Position numbers and translations under genes: made by a program
Shown here: piece after piece, positions 31,380 to 43,083 of the stretch
Position numbering within the stretch: the first letter of the stretch is position 1
Layout: the number at the start of each line of letters is the position of its first letter
Assembly (NCBI GenBank): GCA_003210655.1
Contig: QCUQ01000001.1
Span: forward strand, 1 to 64,000
Reading direction: 5' to 3'
From: Prochlorococcus sp. AG-679-M10
Lineage (GTDB): Bacteria > Cyanobacteriota > Cyanobacteriia > PCC-6307 > Cyanobiaceae
Length of the DNA stretch: 64,000 nucleotides
The notes under the pieces: model-generated
Told to the model about the DNA's origin: nothing
Database searches by the model: none
Seen by the model: only the letters and a program-made list of their open reading frames with translations

Positions 31380-32051
31380 GTGGAACATATGACTGTATCT
31401 GCTCCTTATTATGGCGAGAATACCGCTATGAGGACTCCACCACCAGATTTACCTTCACTCCTGCTAAAGGAGAGAATTGTATACCTAGGATTGCCCTTAT
31501 TTTCAGACGATGACGCTAAAAGACAATTAGGAATGGATGTGACAGAGCTCATTATTGCTCAACTCCTTTATCTAGAGTTTGATGATCCAGATAAACCAAT
31601 TTATTTCTATATAAATTCAACAGGTACTAGCTGGTATACAGGAGATGCGGTGGGTTTTGAAACCGAAGCTTTTGCTATTTGCGATACAATCAATTATATC
31701 AAACCACCTATTCATACAATTTGTATTGGACAAGCAATGGGTACAGCGGCGGTTATCTTATCTTCAGGAACAAAAGGCCATAGAGCAGCTCTTCCTCATG
31801 CTTCTATTGTCCTTCATCAACCAATAAGCGGTGCTAGAGGGCAAGCAACTGATATCCAAATAAGGGCAGAAGAAGTGTTAAAAAACAAAAAATCAATGCT
31901 GGAGATTTTATCACGCAATACTGGTAAAAGTGTTGAAGAACTTTCGAAAGATTCTGATAGGATGAGTTATCTTAACCCTCAAGAAGCTTTAGATTATGGA
32001 GTAATAGATAGAATACTCACAAGCCAAAAAGATTTGCCAAACAAAATTTAA
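31380..32051 (+). CDS. clpR: ClpP-like subunit lacking the catalytic Ser (ClpR)
   Basis: ClpP fold motifs, but CIGQAMGTAAVIL where active ClpP has [13 protein letters not shown] (Ser aligned to Gly). Confidence 0.9.
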   Translation: MEHMTVSAPYYGENTAMRTPPPDLPSLLLKERIVYLGLPLFSDDDAKRQLGMDVTELIIAQLLYLEFDDPDKPIYFYINSTGTSWYTGDAVGFETEAFAICDTINYIKPPIHTICIGQAMGTAAVILSSGTKGHRAALPHASIVLHQPISGARGQATDIQIRAEEVLKNKKSMLEILSRNTGKSVEELSKDSDRMSYLNPQEALDYGVIDRILTSQKDLPNKI

Positions 32052-32084
32052 TTCTTACTTTTTACTTACTACTTTTTTAAAATT

Positions 32085-32690
32085 ATGCCAATAGGAACTC
32101 CAAGCGTCCCCTATAGACTTCCAGGAAGTCAATACGAAAGATGGGTAGACATATATACAAGATTGGGGGTTGAGAGGATTTTATTTCTCGGACAAGAAGT
32201 GAATGATGGAATTGCTAATAGCCTTGTTGCTCAAATGCTCTACCTTGATTCTGATGATAATACAAAACCTATTTATCTTTATATAAATAGTCCAGGCGGA
32301 TCAGTTACTGCTGGTTTGGCAATATATGACACTATTAAATACGTTAAAAGTGATGTGGTTACTATATGCGTAGGTCTTGCAGCCTCAATGGGAGCATTTT
32401 TATTGGGAGCTGGTACCAAAGGTAAAAGAGTTGCTCTTCCTCATAGTCGAATTATGATTCATCAACCACTGGGAGGGACTTCACAGCGTCAGGCAAGTGA
32501 TATTGAAATAGAGGCTAGAGAAATACTTAGAATTAAAGATATGTTGAACCACTCTATGTCTGATATGACAGGACAATCATTTGAAAAGATAGAGAAGGAT
32601 ACTGATAGAGATTATTTTCTAAGTGCTGAAGAAGCTAAAAACTATGGACTAATTGACAGAGTAATTTCACATCCAAGTGAGGCCAGATAG
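32085..32690 (+). CDS. clpP: ATP-dependent Clp protease proteolytic subunit (ClpP, partner of ClpR)
   Basis: [41 protein letters not shown]. Confidence 0.96.
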   Translation: MPIGTPSVPYRLPGSQYERWVDIYTRLGVERILFLGQEVNDGIANSLVAQMLYLDSDDNTKPIYLYINSPGGSVTAGLAIYDTIKYVKSDVVTICVGLAASMGAFLLGAGTKGKRVALPHSRIMIHQPLGGTSQRQASDIEIEAREILRIKDMLNHSMSDMTGQSFEKIEKDTDRDYFLSAEEAKNYGLIDRVISHPSEAR

Positions 32691-32702
32691 ATCTTAATAT
32701 CC

Positions 32703-32728
32703 AAAATTAATATTTAAATATTAATTTT
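32703..32728. repeat. Perfect 26-bp AT-only palindrome between clpP and ilvC
   Basis: AAAATTAATATTT/AAATATTAATTTT, complete dyad symmetry. Confidence 0.6.
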
Positions 32729-32779
32729 TAAATGAGAAATTATATGGTTTATTTACACGTTTAATGTCTAAAATATTAA

Positions 32780-34797
<2,018 letters not shown>

Positions 34798-34854
34798 AGT
34801 CGAATTCAATTAAATTTGTTTTAAGTCACTATTATTATTAGAAAGACATTTCTC

Positions 34855-35121
34855 ATGAAAGAAGAAAATCCTCCAACAGAGAATTCGGATATTAGTCCTA
34901 TTAAAAATCCAAATGAAGATTTGAATAATACATCTATTGACAGTGAATATTCAAAGTGGGTTGATAATCAAGGTGATGACGTAAAAAATGTTTTTGGATT
35001 TAATAGTAGTGCTGAACTTGTTAATGGCAGAGCTGCTATGATCGGTTTTATAATGCTCTTATTAACCGAATTAGTTTTTAAAGGAGAACCTGTTACTTCC
35101 TCAATCTTTGGTATAAATTGA
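34855..35121 (+). CDS. hli: High-light-inducible protein (HLIP, chlorophyll a/b-binding-like)
   Basis: FGFNSSAELVNGRAAMIGFIMLLLTELVFKG: one-helix LHC motif. Confidence 0.93.
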   Translation: MKEENPPTENSDISPIKNPNEDLNNTSIDSEYSKWVDNQGDDVKNVFGFNSSAELVNGRAAMIGFIMLLLTELVFKGEPVTSSIFGIN

Positions 35122-35336
35122 AAATGGAAGAAAAAAAATCTAATCCACTAAAAATTTTCCTTTACATTTCAGCTTGGGTAATCATTTGGGGAACATTTGG
35201 TTCCTTTATAGATTTTCCTCTTTATAAAAATAATATCTATAAAGAAGGAAGCATATATCAATATATTACTTTTTCAATTACTGCAATCATATCAATTTTG
35301 AGTGCCAAATTCTTTTATAAAAAAATTAAACTATAA
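35118..35336 (+). CDS. Small two-TM protein co-encoded with HLIP, unknown function
   Basis: 72-aa ORF overlapping the HLIP stop by 4 nt (TTG start, or ATG at 35124); TM segments IFLYISAWVIIWGTFGSFI and ITFSITAIISILSAKFF. Confidence 0.72.
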   Translation: MKMEEKKSNPLKIFLYISAWVIIWGTFGSFIDFPLYKNNIYKEGSIYQYITFSITAIISILSAKFFYKKIKL

Positions 35337-35618
35337 AAATTTATACCTATATTTTTTGACAATTTTGGCCGGTTCTGAATTATCCATAGTTTCATATAGT
35401 ATCCATTGATGAGTTTCAGTATCATGATCACATCCTAAATTACCTGATGGATCAGACAAATTAGAAAGATATGAATGACATGACTGATCTGCTTCGAAAG
35501 CAGAGTCATAACCAGTTAAAAAATATATTGAAATTCCAATGAGTATAACTGATAGAACCACTTGAAAAAATAAGCTAATTATCTTCATAACTTTCTTGTT
35601 AAAATTCAAATATATCAC
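35331..35618 (-). CDS. Small hypothetical protein with N-terminal hydrophobic segment
   Basis: 95-aa ORF, IISLFFQVVLSVILIGISIYFLTGYDSA then a Cys-containing C-terminal part. Confidence 0.65.
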   Translation of the reverse strand: MIYLNFNKKVMKIISLFFQVVLSVILIGISIYFLTGYDSAFEADQSCHSYLSNLSDPSGNLGCDHDTETHQWILYETMDNSEPAKIVKKYRYKFL

Positions 35619-35647
35619 TTCTTAAAATCTTTCGATAAAAAATTAAG

Positions 35648-35893
35648 TTATCGCCCAACATTAAAAATAAAATCATGAAATCCTTTATTATTAAGATACA
35701 AAATAACCAAAAGTATTAAAACTATATTTAAAGCTAATACAACTGAACCGAATATATTTATCTGCTTTTTCCCTGGTAAGGTATAAGTAAATTTTTTTCC
35801 TTTAAGAAAACCTGCCAAACCTTTTTTCTCTTTTTTCAAATCCTTAATAGGTTTATCATTCTTAACTTCATTTTCAGAAAAACCTTTTACCAT
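35648..35893 (-). CDS. Small single-TM hypothetical protein
   Basis: 81-aa ORF, basic N-terminal half then INIFGSVVLALNIVLILLVILYL. Confidence 0.6.
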   Translation of the reverse strand: MVKGFSENEVKNDKPIKDLKKEKKGLAGFLKGKKFTYTLPGKKQINIFGSVVLALNIVLILLVILYLNNKGFHDFIFNVGR

Positions 35894-35947
35894 TACAACC
35901 TATATAAAAAATTAATAATATTCTAAATTTAAAATTTTTCTCAAGAA

Positions 35948-36277
35948 TTAACAATTTTTAATCACATGTGGAATCATCATTCCATTTCTATTTTTCTTTA
36001 ACTTTTTAAAGTAATAAGCTTCAATAAGTTCTGTCTGTAACCCCAAAATACTTGCCTGACATTTATATCTTTTTTGATCAGATTCAACTAACTGCATTTT
36101 CTCAATTTCCAAAAATAAGCTATTACATAATTTATATTGCAAATCTTTAAAGCATTCATTTGCTTTACTTAAAATTTCCGATTTGGTTAGCGATTGTTCA
36201 GCAAAAATAGGATTTAATAATAAGAGAAACAAAGGTAGTGAGAAACTAATGTATTTCTTAATACTTAAAAGAGTCAA
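35948..36277 (-). CDS. Small putative secreted protein, unknown function
   Basis: 109-aa ORF with signal-peptide-like ISFSLPLFLLLLNPIFA and paired cysteines. Confidence 0.6.
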   Translation of the reverse strand: MTLLSIKKYISFSLPLFLLLLNPIFAEQSLTKSEILSKANECFKDLQYKLCNSLFLEIEKMQLVESDQKRYKCQASILGLQTELIEAYYFKKLKKNRNGMMIPHVIKNC

Positions 36278-36342
36278 AGAGTCAAAATCCTCCTAATAAA
36301 ATCATCTAGAATAATAATAATAAAATCAATCCTTTTTTCTTT

Positions 36343-36371
36343 AAAAAAAAAGGTGCTCAAAAAGAGCACCT
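36343..36371 (-). terminator. Intrinsic terminator downstream of the HU gene
   Basis: Reverse strand AGGTGCTC-TTTTT-GAGCACCT followed by T8; 8-bp stem 31 nt after the HU stop. Confidence 0.9.
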
Positions 36372-36401
36372 AAATTAGGGACAAATTAAGCTAATAAAAT
36401 A

Positions 36402-36677
36402 TTAGCCTTGAACTCTATCCTTAAAGAGTTTTCCTGCAGAAAATGTAGGCACTCTTTTAGCGGGAATAGCAATTTTTTCCCCTGTTTTAGGGTTTAAGCC
36501 CTGCCTAGCAGAACGGTCCCTTGGCTCAAAAGAACCAAATCCTAGTATGGAGACTTTTTTGCCTTCCACTACTGAATCAACAATCGTTTCAATAGCTGCA
36601 TCAACAACTAAAGATACATCTGTTTTTGTGAGCTCAGTACGAGCAGCTACAAGATTTACTAAATCAGCTTTGTTCAT
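36402..36677 (-). CDS. hup: HU-family DNA-binding protein
   Basis: MNKADLVNLVAARTELTKTDVSLVVDAAIETI...FGSFEPRDRSARQGLNPKTGEKIAIPAKRVPTFSAGKLFKDRV. Confidence 0.97.
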   Translation of the reverse strand: MNKADLVNLVAARTELTKTDVSLVVDAAIETIVDSVVEGKKVSILGFGSFEPRDRSARQGLNPKTGEKIAIPAKRVPTFSAGKLFKDRVQG

Positions 36678-37035
36678 TGAATTGTTTGTATAGCAGAGAT
36701 TTGAAAGACAAGAGTTTTAAGATCAAGTCTAATTACCTCGAACTTGCATATCATATGGAGCAAACACAAATACGGCAACCAAAAATCCCGGCGGCGCAAA
36801 GCTTTATACAAAATTTAATGACATTTTTAGCTATTCAACAATATTTTTATATTTTAAATTTTTATAAGCAATTAAACTTAATCTAGCCAAAATAAAAGCT
36901 CAGAAGGCATGCAGCAACACGTTTTCTCTTAAAAAGTTCATTTTCTAAATATGAAAATTTTTTATATTTAAAAGTAATTAATTTAAGAATTTCATATATT
37001 TATTATTTTTTATTAACTTTCAGATATATTTCCTT

Positions 37036-37124
37036 CTCAGCACATGAGGGGATATTCTTTTCATTTTGAAATCACAAAAGTTCAGTAGCATCTTAGGTTT
37101 GCAACCAGGAATGGAACTTTTTTG
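37036..37124 (+). ncRNA. Candidate small RNA upstream of glgX
   Basis: TATATT (-10-like) at 37025-37030, then a sequence ending in 8-bp inverted repeat AAAAGTTC (37076-37083)/GAACTTTT (37114-37121) plus two further T's; inner hairpin GGTT-TGC-AACC. No convincing ORF in this strand. Confidence 0.4.
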
Positions 37125-37294
37125 TATAAATATAAAATTAAGAAAATGTCATGCAATTAGTAATGTTAAATTCTTTAAATTTAAGAATATAGATAAGTGA
37201 AGCATCAAATTTATTTTTTTTTTAATTTTGCACTTATGATTCATATGTTTGAATTATTTAATTCAGTAAAAAAAATTAAAGAAATAAAGAAACA

Positions 37295-39328
37295 GTGACT
37301 GATATAAAGTTGGGGAAACCATTACCTCTGGGTAGTTCAATAACTTCAGAAGGGGTCAATTTCTCTTTAATAGCAACAAATGCACAATATATAGAAATTT
37401 TATTATTCGAGAAAGAAGATTCAGTTGCTCCAAATAAAATCTTCAAAATAGATCATAGGCATAAGACTGGTTATTACTGGCATGCTGAAATAAAGAATCT
37501 CAAAGAGGGTTCAATCTATGCTTTTAGAGTAAAACAGAAGAATAATGAGCTTAATAGAAATTATTCTAAAACAGTCCTAATTGATCCTTGTTCCAGAGGC
37601 ATTACTGGATGGAGTGAATACAAAAGAAAAAGTGCCCGAAACAATTTAGATAATATGGATTGTTGTCTAAAAAGTGTTGTTTGCGATAGAAATTTTTTTA
37701 ATTTTGAAGATTTCCCTAGACCTAAACATTCATGGAAAGAAACTATTATTTATGAGCTACATATCAAAGCATTTACTCAAACATCTAATGAAGAAGAAAG
37801 TTGTTTTAAAAAATTCCTAAAAAAAATTCCATATCTCAAAAAGCTTGGTATAACTAGTATTGAATTACTTCCGGTATTTTGTTTTGACCCAAATGATGCT
37901 CCTAATGGATTAGAAAATTTCTGGGGATATAGTCCTATTAACTGGTTTACTCCACATTTTCAATATTTGTCGAATAATTCCGCCAAACAAAATAGAGAGG
38001 AATTTAGAAAGTTTGTAGAAGAATGCCATAAAGCAGATATTGAAGTTATTTTAGATGTGGTTTATAACCATACATCTGAAGGTGATTATCAAGGGCCTGC
38101 CATATCGTGGAAAGGGATAGATGAAAGTCTTTACTATTTCATCGACAATGAGAAAAATTATCAGGATGTATCTGGATGTGGAAATACAATTGCAGCAAAT
38201 AGAGGATTGGTTAGAAAATTAATAATAGAGTCATTAAAATGCTGGGCAAATGAATTAGGTGTTGATGGTTTTAGATTTGATTTAGGTATTGCCTTGTCTA
38301 GAGGTGAAGATCTCGTACCTCTTGATAATCCACCAATTTTTGAAGATATTGAATGTGATCCTGACCTTGCCGATATAAAATTTATTAGTGAGCCTTGGGA
38401 TTGTGGAGGATTATATAAATTAAACGATTTCCCTTCTAAGAAAACATTTACATGGAATGGACATTTCAGAGATGACTTAAGAAAATTTTGGAAAGGAGAT
38501 AAAGATACGGCTTGGAACATGAGTGACAAAATCAAAGGGAGTCCATCACATTACAAAGATAGTAATTTCTTACCAAAGTCAATAAATTTCATAACTTCTC
38601 ATGATGGATTTACACTAAAAGATTTAGTTACCTTTAATAAAAAACATAATTTTGCGAATAAAGAACAAAATAGAGATGGAGATAATCACAACAACTCATG
38701 GAATCATGGAGTGGAAGGACCAACATCAGACTTATTAATTAAAAAATTAAGAAAGCGGCAACAAAAAAATTTACTTTTCAGTTTATTGATTTCAAAAGGA
38801 GTACCTATGTTGCTAATGGGTGATGAGATAGGAAGATCTCAAGGCGGTAATAATAATTCTTGGTGCCAAAATAATTCTTTGGGGTGGATGAATTGGGATG
38901 AAAATCAACAAGATCTAGAACTATTAAATTATCTTAAAAATTTAATAAAAATAAGAAAAAAATTTATTAATTTTTTTAATCCTATTTCTTCAACAAATAA
39001 AAAAGAAATTGACAATTTAGTAAATTATTATTGGCATGGTGCAAAGTTAGGAAGCCCAGATTGGAGTAGTTGGTCACATACAGTTGCATTAAGTATCAAT
39101 AAAGGTGAGAATAATCCTTTAATTTGGGCTGGCTTAAATGCATATTCAAAAAGTATTGATTTTTACCTACCAAAATCTAAAAGTAAATGGTTTAAAGTAA
39201 TTGATACTAATCATTCAGGGCCTAACAAGCCTATTCCCATTACCGATAATTTTATTAATGTAGAGAATAGAAGCTCTGTATTAATTATTTCAGAAGAAGT
39301 ATTTGGAACAAAAAATAATATAATCTAA
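37295..39328 (+). CDS. glgX: Glycogen debranching enzyme (isoamylase type)
   Basis: GKPLPLGSSITSEGVNFSLIATNA, VILDVVYNHTSEGDYQGP, DGFRFDLG, FITSHDGFTLKDLVTFNKKHN. Confidence 0.93.
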   Translation: MTDIKLGKPLPLGSSITSEGVNFSLIATNAQYIEILLFEKEDSVAPNKIFKIDHRHKTGYYWHAEIKNLKEGSIYAFRVKQKNNELNRNYSKTVLIDPCSRGITGWSEYKRKSARNNLDNMDCCLKSVVCDRNFFNFEDFPRPKHSWKETIIYELHIKAFTQTSNEEESCFKKFLKKIPYLKKLGITSIELLPVFCFDPNDAPNGLENFWGYSPINWFTPHFQYLSNNSAKQNREEFRKFVEECHKADIEVILDVVYNHTSEGDYQGPAISWKGIDESLYYFIDNEKNYQDVSGCGNTIAANRGLVRKLIIESLKCWANELGVDGFRFDLGIALSRGEDLVPLDNPPIFEDIECDPDLADIKFISEPWDCGGLYKLNDFPSKKTFTWNGHFRDDLRKFWKGDKDTAWNMSDKIKGSPSHYKDSNFLPKSINFITSHDGFTLKDLVTFNKKHNFANKEQNRDGDNHNNSWNHGVEGPTSDLLIKKLRKRQQKNLLFSLLISKGVPMLLMGDEIGRSQGGNNNSWCQNNSLGWMNWDENQQDLELLNYLKNLIKIRKKFINFFNPISSTNKKEIDNLVNYYWHGAKLGSPDWSSWSHTVALSINKGENNPLIWAGLNAYSKSIDFYLPKSKSKWFKVIDTNHSGPNKPIPITDNFINVENRSSVLIISEEVFGTKNNII

Positions 39329-39329
39329 A

Positions 39330-39400
39330 AGCGGGCGGCGGGAATCGAACCCGCATCTTCAGCTTGGAAGGCTGAGGTTTTACCACTAAACCACGCCCGC
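39330..39400 (-). tRNA. tRNA-Gly (TCC)
   Basis: Reverse strand GCGGGCGTGGTTTAGTGGTAAAACCTCAGCCTTCCAAGCTGAAGATGCGGGTTCGATTCCCGCCGCCCGCT; anticodon loop CTTCCAA. Confidence 0.96.
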
Positions 39401-39461
39401 ATTAAGTAATAGAATTACCTTTGCAATAATACATTACCAAACAATCAACAAAGTAAAAAGA

Positions 39462-40859
39462 TTGGAAAATTCACACTCAAAAAATATAACCGGATCAAGA
39501 ACAAGATTAATGCTCTCTTATGGACTTGGAGATGCAGGCACAGGTCTAGCCGCCACGCAATTTGGCTTCTTCCTTTTTAGATTCTTTATTTGTTCGGCAG
39601 GTTTACCCGTTTTAATTGCAGGTTCATTACTAATGTTGATAAAAATATGGGATGCAATAAACGACCCATTAATAGGATGGTTAAGTGATAGGACAAAATC
39701 GAGGTGGGGCCCTAGAATCCCCTGGATGCTTATTGCTGCAGTGCCTCTTGGGCTTTCTTTGGCAGCAATTTGGTGGATCCCCGCAGGTCCTGTAATAAAC
39801 AGAACGATTTACTATACTTTGATTTCAATAATAGTAATGACTGCTTATACAAGTATTAATCTTCCTTTCGCAGCTCTATCTACAGAAATCTCAGAAAAAA
39901 CCTCAATAAGAACTAGGTTAAATGCCTCAAGATTTACAGGTTCAATAATAGCTGGTTTAACTGGTTTGATAATAGCTGGAGTGGTTTTAAATTCAGAAGG
40001 ATTAGCTAATAACGAATATTTTGTGATGGGCAAAATTAGCGGTTTTATAGCAGTAATAACAACCTTATTATCTTGCTGGGGTCTAGCCCCATATGCAAAA
40101 AAAGCTAGACGGCCATCTGGAAAAGCGGAACCAATTAAACTTCAATTCAAAAGAATATTTAATAACAAAAAATTTCTTAAAGTAATTTCTCTTTATATTT
40201 TACTTTGGTGTGCCTTGCAGTTAATGCAAACAGTCGCGTTAATTTATGTAGAGGATGTTCTTAATGTGCCTTCAGAAATTGCTAACTGGGTTCCAATACC
40301 ATTCCAAATAAGCGCACTAATAGGATTACAAATATGGGCAAGAGTTTCAAATAAGTTGAACAGAATTTCAGCTTTAAACTATGGTGCAATTATTTGGATT
40401 ATTTCTTGTACCGCAGCATTATTTTTACCTTCTTTATCAAAAGTTTCTTCTCTAGAAGATGGCTTTTTCCTTAATTTTGATAACCTTATCCTATTTATAA
40501 TTTTGATTTTTATAATCTGTTTAATTGGAATAGGAGCTTCAACCGCGTACTTAATACCTTGGTCACTACTTCCTGATGCAATAGATGAAGATCCAGAAAA
40601 ACCAGCAGGACTTTATACTGCTTGGATGATTCTTATTCAGAAAATTGGAATTGGACTAAGTGTTCAAGTATTAGGTTTATTATTATATATATCTGGTTAT
40701 CAATCATGTTATGTGGACAATTCTAGTTTAAATATTATTGAACAATCATCTTTAGCTCAATTAACCATTAGGTTATGTATTGGTTTTATACCTTCTTTGT
40801 TAGTAATAGTTGGACTATTTATAATGCAAAAGTGGGATCAAAAATTATTAACCAATTAA
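39462..40859 (+). CDS. GPH/MFS-family sugar-cation symporter-like transporter
   Basis: MLSYGLGDAGTGLAATQFGFFLFRFF, KIWDAINDPLIGWLSDRTKSRWGPRIPWMLIAAVPLG (GPH signature), about 12 TM. Confidence 0.9.
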   Translation: MENSHSKNITGSRTRLMLSYGLGDAGTGLAATQFGFFLFRFFICSAGLPVLIAGSLLMLIKIWDAINDPLIGWLSDRTKSRWGPRIPWMLIAAVPLGLSLAAIWWIPAGPVINRTIYYTLISIIVMTAYTSINLPFAALSTEISEKTSIRTRLNASRFTGSIIAGLTGLIIAGVVLNSEGLANNEYFVMGKISGFIAVITTLLSCWGLAPYAKKARRPSGKAEPIKLQFKRIFNNKKFLKVISLYILLWCALQLMQTVALIYVEDVLNVPSEIANWVPIPFQISALIGLQIWARVSNKLNRISALNYGAIIWIISCTAALFLPSLSKVSSLEDGFFLNFDNLILFIILIFIICLIGIGASTAYLIPWSLLPDAIDEDPEKPAGLYTAWMILIQKIGIGLSVQVLGLLLYISGYQSCYVDNSSLNIIEQSSLAQLTIRLCIGFIPSLLVIVGLFIMQKWDQKLLTN

Positions 40860-40868
40860 TATAAAAAC

Positions 40869-41624
40869 ATGTATTATCCTAAGTTTTTTAAAAGACTTGT
40901 AAGCAGCCTCATAATTGGAGGACAAGCAATTAACTATATCTTTAGAGGTAAAATTTCAAAAAACGATCTTTTTGAACAGCTTATGGATTCAGGTCCTGGA
41001 AGTTTACTAATTGTTTTAATAACAGGCATTGCAGCAGGTACAGTTTTTAATATTCAGGTAGCTTCACAACTAACCAGCATGGGTGTTTCAAGTGAAATAG
41101 GGGGCTTACTAGCTGTAGGAATGGCAAGAGAAATGGCTCCTCTTCTTACTGCTACTTTAATGACTGGCAAAGTTGCTACTGCATATGCAGCTCAACTTGG
41201 AACGATGAAAGTTACTGAACAAATAGAAGCAATAACAATGTTAAGGACTGAACCAATTCAATATTTAGTAGTTCCAAGATTACTTTCTATGATAATTATG
41301 TCGCCAATTCAATGTCTTTTATTTCTATCAGTTGCTTTATGGAGCGGGCAAATCTGGAGCACAATTTTTTATAACGTTCCACCCATTGTTTTTTGGACCT
41401 CTGTTCGTTCTGGTAATGTAAGCTTAACTAGTTCAGACTTATCATCCATGATAATTAAATCCGTAGTTTTCGGATTAATAATATCAATTATTGCCTGTGG
41501 ATACGGTCTTACTACTAAGGGAGGTCCCAAAGAAGTTGGAACAAGTACTACAGGTGCAGTAGTAATGACTCTTGTTACTGTATCTTTAATGGATGTAGTT
41601 CTAACACAAATATTATTTGGATAA
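40869..41624 (+). CDS. MlaE/YrbE-family ABC transporter permease
   Basis: GITAGTVFNIQVASQL-like region, GMAREMAPLLTATLMTGKVATAYAAQLGTMKVTEQIEAI. Confidence 0.93.
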   Translation: MYYPKFFKRLVSSLIIGGQAINYIFRGKISKNDLFEQLMDSGPGSLLIVLITGIAAGTVFNIQVASQLTSMGVSSEIGGLLAVGMAREMAPLLTATLMTGKVATAYAAQLGTMKVTEQIEAITMLRTEPIQYLVVPRLLSMIIMSPIQCLLFLSVALWSGQIWSTIFYNVPPIVFWTSVRSGNVSLTSSDLSSMIIKSVVFGLIISIIACGYGLTTKGGPKEVGTSTTGAVVMTLVTVSLMDVVLTQILFG

Positions 41625-42033
41625 ATCGATGTTTAATACTAAATCAAAAATAACTGAGCCAGTAACAATCTCTCCATCTTTTCAATTACCAATAATCCTT
41701 ATAACTTTAAGTTTTATGCTTTTATTTCTAAATATTGGTTATTGGCCCACAATAGTATTTGCTGCATTTAGCTTTTTTTTATTGCTTCAATCATTTACTT
41801 TAAGAATAAAAATCACTAATGAAGATTTTGTAGTTTTGCAATTTGGAAAAGAAATTAGAACCTTTCCATTTAAAAATTGGATTTCTTGGAAATTCTTTTT
41901 CCCCATAATCCCTGGTATTTTTTACTTTAGAGAAAAGTCTAGCCCTCATTTATTACCTATACTATTTAATCCAGAGCAACTAAAAAACGAACTTATAAAG
42001 AAAGTTGAATCTCTGGAAATTAAAAACCCTTAA
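41617..42033 (+). CDS. DUF3119-family protein
   Basis: Two TM helices then RIKITNEDFVVLQFGKEIRTFPFKNWISWKFF, cyanobacterial DUF3119 pattern. Confidence 0.75.
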   Translation: MDKSMFNTKSKITEPVTISPSFQLPIILITLSFMLLFLNIGYWPTIVFAAFSFFLLLQSFTLRIKITNEDFVVLQFGKEIRTFPFKNWISWKFFFPIIPGIFYFREKSSPHLLPILFNPEQLKNELIKKVESLEIKNP

Positions 42034-42067
42034 AAATAAATTTTTGATTAATTACAAATTTAATTAA

Positions 42068-43078
42068 ATGACTAATACTAAAGTTTCTAATAATAATCCT
42101 GATAAGGAATCAATAATCAATAAATCAATTACAAAAGCAAAAGATAATGAGATTATCAAAAATAAAGCAATTCAAAATAAAAAGGTAACTTCTGTAAGCA
42201 AAAAACCTAATAAATCTTTAGATGATATTTCAAATGAAATCTTTAGCGAGCTTATTTCAAAAAAAATCTCTTTAGTTAGAGAGATAAAAGATTTAGAAAC
42301 AAAAAAAAATGAATTATATAAAGATATTGAATCAAATTTCAAGGGTCAATCAGATAATATCGCTAAAAGAGTAAAGGGATTCCAAGAATATTTAACGGGC
42401 TCTTTACAGAACCTTTCACAAAATGTAGAAAAACTAGAATTAGTTTCACAACCAATAGTTGTTAAGCCTTCGCCTCTTGATGAAAAAAAAGAGGCTTCAA
42501 ACAAAAATGAATTGATTACCGTTCCTGCCTTATCTGAAACATTTAAACCAGATGAACAACTCATTAGAAGTTGTTTCTCAAATTTCATAAAACAGCCTGA
42601 TTTTTATTCAGAACCGTGGAAATTAAGACGAAGCCTTGATTCAACAGATATTGAAGTCATGGATGATTGGTTCTTTAATATGGGTGGAAGGGGATCCCTA
42701 GAAAGCAGGGGATCGAGGCAAAAAAATGCTTTATTATCTGCTGGATTAATAGCTATTCTTGGTGAATTGTATGGTGACCAGTTTCAAACTCTAATATTGG
42801 CTTCTCAACCTGAGAGATTAGGAGAGTGGAGGAGAGTTTTACAAGATTCCTTAGGTCTTACAAGAGATGATTTTGGACCTAATAGTGGCATTGTTCTTTT
42901 TGAAAGGCCAGAAGGCGTTATAGAAAGAGCTGACAGATTAGAGGCTAATGAAGAATTGCCATTTATTATTGTGGATGCAGCAGAAACATCTGTAGAAATA
43001 CCAATTCTTCAATTCCCATTATGGCTTGCCTTCGCAGGCTCAAATGATGAAATTTATGATGATCTAGAACTAAATTAA
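42068..43078 (+). CDS. DUF3086-family protein
   Basis: Coiled-coil N-terminus and [98 protein letters not shown]. Confidence 0.8.
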   Translation: MTNTKVSNNNPDKESIINKSITKAKDNEIIKNKAIQNKKVTSVSKKPNKSLDDISNEIFSELISKKISLVREIKDLETKKNELYKDIESNFKGQSDNIAKRVKGFQEYLTGSLQNLSQNVEKLELVSQPIVVKPSPLDEKKEASNKNELITVPALSETFKPDEQLIRSCFSNFIKQPDFYSEPWKLRRSLDSTDIEVMDDWFFNMGGRGSLESRGSRQKNALLSAGLIAILGELYGDQFQTLILASQPERLGEWRRVLQDSLGLTRDDFGPNSGIVLFERPEGVIERADRLEANEELPFIIVDAAETSVEIPILQFPLWLAFAGSNDEIYDDLELN

Positions 43079-43083
43079 CTTCT

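Noticed and set aside
36677-36886. 69-aa ORF in the HU-glgX gap
   Set aside because: Composition looks random, it overlaps the HU start region, and there is no motif or coupling; more likely promoter/UTR sequence.
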